In this document: in pieces, positions 1-64,000 of the stretch
Layout: the number at the start of each line of letters is the position of its first letter
Position numbering within the stretch: the first letter of the stretch is position 1
Assembly (NCBI GenBank): GCA_020086605.1
Contig: JACBWW010000003.1
Location: 6,832,899 to 6,896,898 of the forward strand
DNA from: Lanius collurio
Taxonomy: Eukaryota; Chordata; Aves; Passeriformes; Laniidae
Direction: 5' to 3'
DNA: 64,000 nucleotides
The notes under the pieces: generated by a model
What the model was told of the DNA's origin: nothing
Seen by the model: only the letters and a program-made list of their open reading frames with translations
Databases searched by the model: none
Program-made: the position numbers and the translations under genes

Positions 1-3000
1 CCCAGACCCTGATGAGTATCAGGGCGGTAGGAGGTGGGTATGCTGGCCATGCTGCTGTGCACAGCAGGGGCTGCCAAGGGTGGGGATGATGCTTTCCTGC
101 CCAGCAGGAGCATCCCAGCAAAGGGAAATTATGCAGAAGCAGTGAAAGTTAAACTGAAAGGAAATCAAAGTGGAAATAATACAGTCAGTGAAGCCCCCTA
201 CCATTCCTACCATTTCTTGGAAATCAAGTCAGAGACGAAGCTGTCTGCTACAGAGAAGAAACAGACTCTTCTTTCCAAACCACTCTCAGATAGGTACAAG
301 CTGCTTATTAGCAGCAGACTCCCACTTTCCAAAAAGGATTCTCTTGCCCCTCCTTCCATCCCTCTGCCTGACAAATCCCACATTCCTGTGCTGGGCTAGA
401 TCCTGGATCCAACTTTCTGGCTTAGGTGGTGCAGGGTATGCGGATTCAGAGTGCAAAGAGTGACAGTTTAGGTTGGGTACTGATGGACGTGGTGTGACAT
501 AGACTACCATCCCACAGACATTTCCATCCACAGATTCCCACCAAGGCCAAGTTTTTTGAGCCTTCCCAGCCAGCCCTCCAAGCTGTGAGGCTACAGTCCT
601 CTGTCATCTTCTTTATTTTGGACCAGCAATGGGATTCCTTGAGTATTTTAGGGAAGCAGCCAATCCCTTCCCACAAGGATTCCACTGAAATGAGGGGTCA
701 GGACTCAGGCCATCAGAAGGGATCTGAGATTTCCTGAAGGAAAAGCTGTTATTTCCCCCAGCTGCATGCTGCTCAATGTTACCCAGGGACTGCAGTCTCA
801 GTTACAGTTCATGACTTTTGTTATTCAGTCTTTGGCTAGAATTTAATGTTGTCCAAATAAAGCCCAGGCTGTGCAGCCTCCGCAGCACTCCCCTCTATCC
901 CCTGCTGGGTCTTACCCACCTAAGCAAATGGGAAGGGAAGGAGGCATTCCTGGAATGATGCTAAACAGAGATTACAGAGTTAACTTGACTCCTCCATTCA
1001 GTGAAACCAAATTGGATTTGCCAAGCTGGCAGCCCCTCTCCTGCCTTCCCTGGCTGGTATCAATCTAATTAAATACTCTTTCTCCCACATATCTTTTTTC
1101 TCCTCAGTTCAACTTACAGGAAAAGCAGAAAAAAATAGGCCCTGAAGGATTGGGTTTAGGGTCAGCTGGCAGAACTCATCACAAACTGGCAAAGCAGCAT
1201 CAGCACAGAGGCATCAGAGCAAAGACCTCAACACATGGCTGGGAGGGACCATGGCAGTGTCTGCTTTTCCATGCAGGCTTCCCGAACATGGGCACTTGGA
1301 ATCTGCATCTAATAAATCCCTAGGACAGCTGATGTAGAGTGGCTTTCTAACTGGGAAGAGATTCTATCTGCAGGAGCCTCTTCAATTTGCTGTATGATAC
1401 AGCACAAGAAATTAAGTCCTGTAGTAACAGAGCCCTCATAATGACACCTTCATCTTCTGTGCAGAGACTCACAGATTGTTTTCTCTCTCCTCAAAAATAG
1501 AGGGTCTCAATGTTCAGCTTCTTGATGAGCATTGTTGCTCTCACAGTGATTTCTCTTTGATACTTGGCATGAAGGGAATTTGCACCCCCAGGACAGTTGC
1601 AGTCCCTGCTCCTGCAGGATCTCCCTGATGCAGCAGGAGTAACCACGGGTGACAGGGCCCAGGCAGGGGGAGAGCTGGCATCCCAGTCTGGGTTCCTGCC
1701 CAAGCAAGTGCCTCATCCCAAGGACCACCTTGACCCTGGCTGCATACTGATTGAGAACTGACAGCTCTGTCCCAGATTCAGAGGAAAAAAAAAGTTTTAT
1801 CAGGAGCTCAGCCATTGCCCTGCACCCACCTTTCTCCACCAGCTGGGATTTCTCTCCTCATCACATGTGACCCTGGAACCTCCAAGGCATCTCACAATCC
1901 CAAGAGGCACTTGGATGGAACCCCTCACCAGGCTTCCTAGGGACTTGCCATCAGCTTTTATGCTATTTCATTTGTTTTCCTGTCCTGCAGATCACCCTGA
2001 GGCCTAACTTCTGCATTTCTTCACCCATTCAGATGCTTGTTCCTGGGTCTCTGAACACACTAACTCTGTGCAGCTCTGGAAAACTGCCCTCCAGAGCTGG
2101 AGAAATCTCAGTATCAGGATGGGAAAAGAAGACTTCCACGTGCAATGATCAGAGCAACATTTTAAGCTGCCAGTCACTGGCAGTGCCTGCTGAAACAAGG
2201 TGCCATCATGGCCTGAGGAGCAGGGAGCACTGTTTGGTGAAGCTAACAAATGCATCCCTCTCTGCTCCCAAGGGAAGACACCCCTTGCTGCTGTGGGGCC
2301 CTGCCCTGCCTGTGGTCAGGAGGCTTTGGAAATGTTGGACACTAGTGGAGGATGGCTCAGGTGGCTCTAGAGGCACTTGCTATGGTGCTGGTGAGATGCT
2401 CCTGTTGAGAGAAGGCATGAGGAACTGCAGGAGGACAGGCACAAAGATGGATAGGAAAGCTGTGAAGGTGCCTGGCAGATCTTCCTATGATCCGTTCTTT
2501 CCAGGATGGAGAGCTCCTACATCACAAGGTAAGAGAAGATTGGCACCATGTGTTTATGCTGTGATTTTCATCCTCTCAGTTTTCTTAGCTTAGGGAAAGA
2601 CTGCTCTGCTTTCCAGGCCTGATCAGTAGGAGTCTGGCATTAAATGATAGTGTGGTAGTTACTCACACTGTTACAAGATCTGGCTCCTGGCTCCAGGAGA
2701 AGAAAAGGACAGTGTTTGTACCTGAAACCTTCCCTAAGCTTCAGGACAAGAAGAGGATAATCTCCAGAGGTGGGATTCAGGCAGAGCCCACCCAGTATTA
2801 GCATCCCTGGGCATGGGGAAAGCAGCACACCTCTTTCAAATAGGAGCAGAGCCTTCTGGTATTTTCCCAAAAATTATTCTCAGTACCTTTTTTTGTTTGC
2901 AAGAGGAGAGAGAAATCATCTCCGCATTAATCGATTAATAAGTGGTGGTGGCGAGAGGTTGTGCTGGTGGCAGCTCTCAGCTAAGTGTGTTGGGTTGTGC

Positions 3001-5789
3001 AGATTTGTGACTAATGAGCCACATTAATTCCCAAATTGTCTCAGCCTGGATGGCTGGCTCTGGCAGAGGGGGAAGATTTAGGATGATTGCAGTTCCCATC
3101 TTAGGAAGCAGCTATTTACTGTTGTTACTGCACATCAGGGAATACTTTAAAAAGCTCAAAATCTATCATTCAGATTTTAACCTCCTTTAGCAGGGAGTGG
3201 GAAGTAGGTCCTGCAGCTCTGGTACAGAGCTGAGTTCACACTGGAGCCTGGCAGGCAGCCACAGCCCTTCTTCAGCACCTCTCAAAGGGGGAGGTGCTCC
3301 CATTGTGTATATCATGGGTGAAATTCCTTGACGGCAAAACCTGAAAACCAGATTTAAAAGCAGAAAAGAGCAGAGCAGCTCTGTCCAGGAGAGCTTTTTT
3401 TCCCCCTTTTCCTTGCGGTGGATCAGTTCGGTGCAGCTCTGAAGTGAGATGCTCATGGTCAGACCCCTTGCAGGGCAGCATTTCTAACTGGGTGACCAGA
3501 GCTGCTGGTCCTTCCCTCTTGTTTGCTCATACAGTACATACATGTGATTATGTGCATGGGGGGAGCAGAGGGCCTTTCTGTCACCTCCAATGCTGCCACC
3601 CCTTCGCTGTCACCCCTAAATATGGTGAAGGCAACATGCAGTTGTTGTCTTGTCTGACACCAGTCATGGCCCAGGGACCAAAAGCCATCGTGTCAGACAT
3701 AACCCCAGCTGGAGCCTCTGAGCCCTGTCTGCGTGACCAGACCGCACAGCACTGTGGAGATGGCCTCAGCTGCAAGGTGAATGCCAGCAGCATGGCTGGG
3801 AGGCAGGCCACCTCTTCTCCCATGCCAAACTCTGCTAGCACAGCTGGAGGTGCACAGGCAGCACCAGGGTGTGACAGGAAGGAACACAGAGCATTGGTGG
3901 TACTCAAGGACACTGGATGCCCTGGGAGAACAAGTAGCAGCCCTTTCCTTCAGTAGTACCTCTACCTGATCTCTGTTCAGTCTCCCAGGATCTCCAGGGA
4001 TCCTTGCCACTGGTAAAGCAGCTGAACAGGGCTTCTGGGCTCTGTCCCTCACCCTCCCAGAGAAGCGCATGGGCCAGGGATCACGGGGCCATCCACAGAG
4101 CAGGTCAGGCAGCAGGGGGCAAACAAGAGAAATGAGGCTTCTGCCAGCTGTGCATCTGCTTGGAGGGCCCACAGCTCATGCAAAGGCAGAGCCTCCCCTG
4201 CTCTGCAAGGATCCCCCCAAACCTCCCAACTTGGCTTGATACTGGGGCACAGTGGCTGTTCCCTTCCTGAAACACACTGGCACTCTATGGGCTCAAGATA
4301 CCGAAAATAAAAGTCATTATTCCTTAAATGTAACGCTAGAGAGCAGCGAGAGTCCCCAGGCAGGTGCAAAGGAGAAGATGTACAAGAGGGGTGCTCTGGA
4401 TGCAACGTGAATTCTTGGCATTCGGGCTGATAGTGCTGGGCGTGCCAGGCAGAAAGAAAGTAAAGCAATGAAAACCATCTCTCCTCCCCACACCCAAAGC
4501 CACACATACACAAAGCCAAACCCCAGGTCTTCAAGAGCTCTCACTAGCACTCCCTTAAAGTTGCTTCTCCACCACTCAGCCTGCCCACAGCACACTGATG
4601 GCTGGAATAAAGACTGGAATGTCTTTCCATAAATAATATGGAAAAACACTGATGTGGAGTGAAATCCTTGTACTCAGCAAACAACGTTACAGCACTAAAG
4701 CTTTTCTTCTTCTTAACAGCACAAACACATGCTTTGTCTACAGCTTTTGAGACATCCCTGTCTTTGGTTTACTGATACCAGAGATGGGCACACACTGCTG
4801 CCATGGTTTCTCACAGCAGGACCAGAACAGTACCTCAGATGACGAATGAGAAGGACATCAAGCACAATTTTACTTCAGCAACTAACTGCTCTGGAAGGTA
4901 GAGACAATTTAAAATTTTGGTCTTAATTAATACCACAAGCCTCGCTGCTAATTTTCTTAAATTCACAAAACCAATAATTAGAGCAACCCTTCTTGCATAC
5001 TTACACTTCTCAGACAGTTGCCTTTTCTGTGTCCTAGAGGAATAAAAATTGCAGTTTATTTATAAATAAATTAACTTTCATTTCTAATACAAGTATTTCA
5101 AGTTTTCCATTGCAATTTATCTTTTGTTCTTACTGATGTCAAATAAATCAAGAGTATGTATATATGTGAATATGAAGACACTGTCTCAATGTTTTTAGAT
5201 AAATGCATAATTTCAAGTCAGGACAAATCCCAAGAAGAAACCCCCAGCCTTCAGGACCTCTTTCCCACCACCTTGTAGCCAACTTTTGAGATATAAACCT
5301 CTACCAAGTGCTTCTAAGATGTTTTGTTTTGACTTAGCAGCCCTTTTCTAGTGCGCTAGGAGAAGTGGCTACATCAGGCATGTGCACAAGGATCAGACAG
5401 AACGTCATACAGGCATGTATCTGAGCACTTTTGTCCAGTCAAGAAGCCACAAAAGGGCCAGAGAAATTGCTCTTGGGAGAGAATTACCAACCAATTTTAT
5501 TCTGTCCTACTGGACCAAAACTGAGAATTTAGATAGCAGGTGTTTCTGGCTCACATGAAGGCTACTTTGGTGAAGATTGCAAGGGAGGAGAATAGTAAAG
5601 AGATCTTCCTTGGGCAGTTTTATGATGTGTATGTGTCCCTTTCAGCTGGAACAGGCACTTTACTAGAAGCAGAAAAATTATGCAGGTTTTGTCTTAACTG
5701 CACACTTTGCCTATGTGACCCAACGCCAGCATTCAAACAGCAGAGACCATCAGACCACAAACAGTGCTGTAAAAACAAAGACTAGTATT
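1..5789. other. Intergenic region downstream of CARMIL1
   Basis: No gene can be supported. The first 4.6 kb is noticeably richer in G and C than the rest, which lengthens random open frames on both strands; none shows family similarity or a coherent exon. Block 2,890-3,190 looks like a possible conserved non-coding element. In mammals the next gene downstream is SCGN; I looked for its EF-hand N-terminal exon on the minus strand and did not find it, so it probably begins beyond the left edge. Confidence 0.6.
2926..2939. promoter_or_regulatory. Palindromic paired-homeodomain (P2-type) site
   Basis: ATTAATCGATTAAT is a perfect 14 bp palindrome. Its core TAAT-CG-ATTA is a P2 site, the arrangement bound by dimers of paired-class homeodomains. 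It sits in a block with further ATTA motifs (about 3,010-3,030). Binding is inferred from sequence only. Confidence 0.3.
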
Positions 5790-5808
5790 TCAGTTGTAAA
5801 ATCATTTT

Positions 5809-5814
5809 TTTATT
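5809..5814 (-). terminator. Polyadenylation signal AATAAA for CARMIL1
   Basis: TTTATT on the plus strand, so AATAAA on the transcript strand. Downstream on the transcript strand lies GT-rich sequence (TGTTTGTGGTCTGATGG, about 5,765-5,745), the usual downstream element. Cleavage is expected around 5,785-5,797. Confidence 0.65.
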
Positions 5815-6039
5815 GTTACAAATATACATATGAATAAAATCCCTTCAACCTGTAATGTAAGTGGGTAGCTGTGAAATTTGCATCCCCTCCCTCAAAAGCT
5901 GAAATATTTTTACAGATGTCGAACTATGTTTCTCATAGAATTACACATTGAAAGGAAGCTAATATGCAGACAGAACTGAGGAAGGCCTCCAGAAAACACC
6001 AACATTAATAAAATTTCAATTGCCCTCATTCCAATCAAC

Positions 6040-6047
6040 TATATACA
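6040..6047 (-). promoter_or_regulatory. Pumilio-response-element-like octamer in the 3' UTR
   Basis: TGTATATA on the transcript strand, a perfect match to the UGUANAUA consensus bound by PUM1/2. It lies inside the predicted CARMIL1 3' UTR about 660 nt after the stop. A single octamer in AT-rich sequence can be chance. Confidence 0.35.
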
Positions 6048-6239
6048 TTAATATACGAATGTGGAAGCATACCATGGTTATACATACTCCAAATCCTTCT
6101 CTGTTGTGCTTTCTGATGGTACACAAATGTAAGCGTTGGCACTTTATGTACAGTGGGAGAACAGGAAGAAAGAAGCTCCCTATGGGAGAATGTAAAAACC
6201 ATAACCAAGCATTTAATATATATAATCTATACAAATTAT

Positions 6240-6245
6240 TTTATT
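6240..6245 (-). terminator. Alternative polyadenylation signal AATAAA
   Basis: TTTATT on the plus strand in the middle of the predicted 3' UTR. It would yield a UTR of roughly 0.5 kb. The surroundings are very AT-rich, so the hexamer may be fortuitous. Confidence 0.3.
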
Positions 6246-6704
6246 AGTGTGCTCTTTTAATATAATTACAATGTGCAATTGCATACCGCAAGAATATATT
6301 TATAGGTAAGTCACGTGCAGATCTGACACATTTACATTCAGCAGTACAACACATTACCTGCTGTACAGTGTATTAGTGTAAGACAGTGTCCAGTTAATTT
6401 GCTTTGCTTTCTAAATGCCCTAATGCAGGGCACTCTTTGTAGCTGCTTCAGAGAAGTTCAAGTAGAATACATGAAAGAATGGCTGGCTTTAGGCAAAGGC
6501 ATGGAAAGGAATGTCTGCACTGTACAGACCAGAAATTAAGGGACCGAATCAATGCCAGGTGTACTGTAAATCACGATTGGAAGATCAGGTTTTCTGCATG
6601 GAAATGTACCTGTGGTGAAAGAGCAGCTGACTAAAAGGGCTGTCGATTGCTGAAACCCGATTGTTATAAAAAGCTCTTGCGCTACAAAGCACTTGTACTG
6701 ATTG

Positions 6705-61076
<54,372 letters not shown>

Positions 61077-61096
61077 CTAAAGAAAAAAACATTGAT

Positions 61097-61334
61097 AGTG
61101 AACATTAATCTAATTACTGTATCTCTTTATGAAGAATAACCTAGAAGGGAGAAATAAAGTGCATCTAGCTTGTCTGTGGAAGATACTAAATACATTTCTC
61201 ACATTTTTAAGTGGAAGTGAACATTAATCTAATTACTGTATCTCTTTATGAAGAATAACCTAGAAGGGAGAAATAAAGTGCATCTAGCTTGTCTGTGGAA
61301 GATACTAAATGCATTTCTCACATTTTTAAGTGGA
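61097..61334. repeat. 119 bp tandem duplication, two copies
   Basis: Copy 1 is 61,097-61,215 and copy 2 is 61,216-61,334. They differ at a single site (AAATACATTT against AAATGCATTT). Each copy begins AGTGAACATTAATC and ends TTTTTAAGTGGA. The near edge is about 20 bp from the exon A acceptor. The near-identity points to a recent segmental slip or to an assembly artefact. Confidence 0.95.
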
Positions 61335-62659
61335 ATAGCTGGAAATGTGCGTGCTCTTTTTTGATATTAATTCTTTACCACTAGACAGAGGGGCAGAATT
61401 TGAAAAGCAGTTACATAGTCAGTGCCCAGTGGCTGCTGATTAAAGGCTTAGCTACCCCTCTGTACCTCTATGCACAAGGTCAGATTTTTTCCTGTATCTA
61501 AACAGAACACAGAGCATCAGTGCCTTCTGGCAACTGTACCAGATCTAAAACTAGATGGAAATATTCAGTAATAGACAGATAGCAACTAAGAGACTGAGTT
61601 TTAGAAATTTACTATTTAATAACTTCTCGTGTTTACAACAATTTGAAGACACTTGCTGAATTTTTAATAAAAAGCTGACAAAACAAGCATAGCATCTCCA
61701 CATCACTTTATGCAAACAATTGTTCCCTGTTTTACTTATTTGCTTGAAAAAAATATTTCTGCAGCTTTGTCCATCTGCTGCAATAAGAGATTAAAGACAG
61801 CAGTTTGGTCTTGAGTCAAAATCACATTTGAACTCTGAGAACATAAACTACTATGACACAGTTATACTTAAAATGCTACCTACAGTAGTTATGTCCACAC
61901 AACTTCAGACTTGAATAAATGGGGGGGAAAAAAAAAGCAGGAAGTTCTTACAACCTGGAAAGGAAATTATTATTTCTATTTTCAATTAATCCTGTATTTC
62001 CGACAAACATCTCTTTCTTCTCCTTCTGCAAACATGCCACTAACCATCTGTTCCTACTCCATCCAGAGGTACATAAATACATTTGGAACCCTCTACTTTT
62101 GAGCACTTCAAAGTTGGCAATTTCAATTGAGTCACCACCACTGATGACAGCAGACCACTCCCCACTAAATGCACTAACTCCAACAGCAGACAACTTAAAC
62201 AGGGTGACAGTCCAAGATTCTTTCACTTCCTCCACCACCAGTTGCTTGGCCACATGGCCACCATTCTCTGAAGGGCAGTGGCCTCTTGAACTGCAAACAT
62301 GCTGATTCCTCATCGATACTACCCAACATTTTACTTCAAATGATAATGGAAGACTTTTATGTTCCTTCCTCAATGCAAACATGGTGATGTATGGCAGGCA
62401 GTCAAGGTCTCTTCCACAGTATTCAACTGTCTATTGCATCACACTCAGAAAATTAACTCTTCTTTCTAGTTGTCTTGTCCTTCAAAAGAACACTGCAAAC
62501 ATATACAGATCCCATTATGTCTCCTCATGTAATACTAACCAGTGCATAAATGGCTGTCCACCACCACGGGGAGAATTTTTAAATGTCAGAGATACTGAGC
62601 TCAAAGACAGCTAGTTACAGAGCTTGCTGACTGCCTGACAGGTGGGCTATTTGTTAAGT

Positions 62660-62675
62660 AAAAAAAAAAAAAAAA
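62660..62675 (+). repeat. Poly(A) run, 16 A
   Basis: Sixteen A on the plus strand, followed by TGAAGG. No associated element recognised. Confidence 0.8.
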
Positions 62676-64000
62676 TGAAGGTAGATTTCTAAGGATCTCT
62701 GCAGCTGTTTGACATTTAATACACACCATTGATAGAAATCTGTAATTGCCAGCAGTTATATGCTAAATTCAATTTAGTCAAAGCCTTAGTGCACTCTCCC
62801 TCACACACATTGGTCACACAGAATGAGAGGAGGGCAAATGAAAAATAAGGAGATTTCATGGACATGCCATCAGAGGCAAAATTTTAGATCACCATCCTAA
62901 GGAAGGAAGGAAATCATCTGTACTTGGTTTGTTTCCAGACAAACAGTATTATTTTCATCTAAGAATTAACCAGCCCTTAGGGGAAAAGATCAAGAATTTA
63001 AAACACGCTTTTCAACTTTATCTTTACACTTTGTTTTTCTCTGTTTCCTTGAAGTCTGAAATACTCACCCCATTTTTCTTTTTATTGACACTCCACTTGT
63101 CTCTTGTAAAGGAGTACATTTTGCTACAAACTCAATAATCCAGTAATTTCCTAACACCTCAATATTCTCAACAAACCACTTAAATTCAAAGGATGTTAAA
63201 TTTCAGAGAGGTGCTCAAAGACTGGGAAGGATATCCCAAAGGATGTCCCAAAAACCTCTCCTTCTACATCCAGCATGTGTGACCATAGTTCTGCCTTTCA
63301 TCATATTATTTCCCCTGTAGTAACTTCTGATCCCCACACTACATTTACTCTCTGCTGCAGTGGAGATTTTACTGACTAGTTTTTTTTTAAAACAGCAATA
63401 AGATCATCTGTTTTCCAGGTCAGGGTGTGTGAATTTCATGTCACTATTACGGGAAGAATTCATGGCCCTCTAACAAACCCCAGCATTTCTTATCAGATAT
63501 TAGAACTTCAGCTATTTTTTCAGTCTATATAGAAAAAAAATATCTTTCAGAAATGAACATGAGACAATGCTGTGCAGTCCTGTGACAGAGGGGGCTCTAG
63601 GCTGCAAATCACATGCTTATCTTCCTATTAAAATTACAGAGATACAAGACCCTGCTCAATGGCCAAGCTGAATAGGATGCCCACTGTTCTCAAATGTTCT
63701 CCTGTACTGACACCTGTAAGAGACTGCAGAAAATCTTTTCAGCACCTCATATCACCTGTCTGGGTCATCCCTGGGGCAAAATCTGCCAAGAGCTGTGCTC
63801 CTGGAATTCCCTTGCAGGAATAACATTTTCATACAACTGTAAACAGATGAAGAAAAGCTGGCAGAAGGGGAAAGAAAAAAATCTTTAATTACTTCAGCCT
63901 GTTTTGAAGTCTGTTACAATCACTCACAAATCCCCAGCCTCCTGCCCATACTACTGAAATCTATCTTTCTTCTTTGTTTTGTGATTTGGTAGATGGCTAC

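Larger units (their letters stand above)
5790..6704 (-). other. CARMIL1: CARMIL1 3' UTR (predicted)
   Basis: About 0.9 kb following the TAG, AT-rich and without supported ORFs. It runs to the AATAAA at 5,814-5,809. A perfect Pumilio-type element, TGTATATA on the transcript strand, lies at 6,047-6,040. A second AATAAA (6,245-6,240) could give a shorter form. The end coordinate is inferred from the signal, not observed. Confidence 0.7.
61077..64000 (-). other. CARMIL1 intron upstream of exon A (partial)
   Basis: At least 2.9 kb, continuing past the window. It contains the 119 bp tandem duplication, a segment with overlapping open frames on both strands at 61,919-62,382, and a 16-A run (62,660-62,675). 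I searched for the preceding LRR exon and did not find it. Confidence 0.7.

Noticed and set aside
2033..2593. 186-codon open frame on the plus strand in the intergenic region
   Set aside because: No domain, no recognisable relatives and low-complexity usage. The local GC richness lowers stop frequency. Treated as chance.
3581..4649. Several overlapping 100-160 codon frames on both strands
   Set aside because: All frames are open to a similar extent because of the base composition. None has an exon-like continuation or family similarity.

Overview
The window is vertebrate nuclear DNA, almost certainly from a bird and plausibly a neoavian one. Genes are split into short exons with GT-AG introns and there is no bacterial-style gene packing. 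Interspersed repeats are sparse; the recognisable ones are CR1 LINE 3' ends and one long terminal repeat of a type I know from avian genomes. No bacterial, phage or plasmid features are present.

The window is dominated by one gene on the minus strand: the 3' half of CARMIL1 (LRRC16A, capping protein regulator and myosin 1 linker 1). I could place fifteen consecutive exons between 61,076 and 5,790. Their reading phases join without a break and give 749 complete residues ending at a TAG at 6,705-6,707. The segment starts at the end of the leucine-rich-repeat domain. It continues through the helical dimerisation domain (exons A to G), the linker, the capping-protein-binding region (CPI motif in exon I, CSI motif in exon J), a conserved basic helix-like motif (end of exon K) and the proline-rich SH3-ligand tail (exons M and N), and ends in FIFV. 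The upstream exons (PH domain and most of the LRR) lie beyond the right edge. A 3' UTR of about 0.9 kb with a canonical AATAAA ends the gene near 5.79 kb.

Layout: 1-5,790 is intergenic with no gene I can support. 5,790-6,841 is the terminal exon. 6,842-29,378 holds seven exons with introns of 0.3-5 kb. 29,379-47,241 is a 17.9 kb intron that holds most of the recognisable transposons: a CR1 scrap at 36.95 kb, a solo ERV-type LTR at 39.6-40.2 kb and a 0.75 kb CR1 3' end at 44.8-45.5 kb. 47,242-61,076 holds seven exons, an old CR1/L3-like LINE relic at 48.1-49.0 kb and an antisense CR1 3' end at 52.9 kb. The last intron begins with a nearly perfect 119 bp tandem duplication only about 20 bp from the splice acceptor.

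I see no new biological system. The points most worth a second look are that duplication with its doubled cryptic acceptor, the two in-frame skippable exons that encode the proline-rich tail, the intron that separates the CPI and CSI motifs, the conserved C-terminal FIFV, and a few non-coding blocks that look more constrained than their surroundings.
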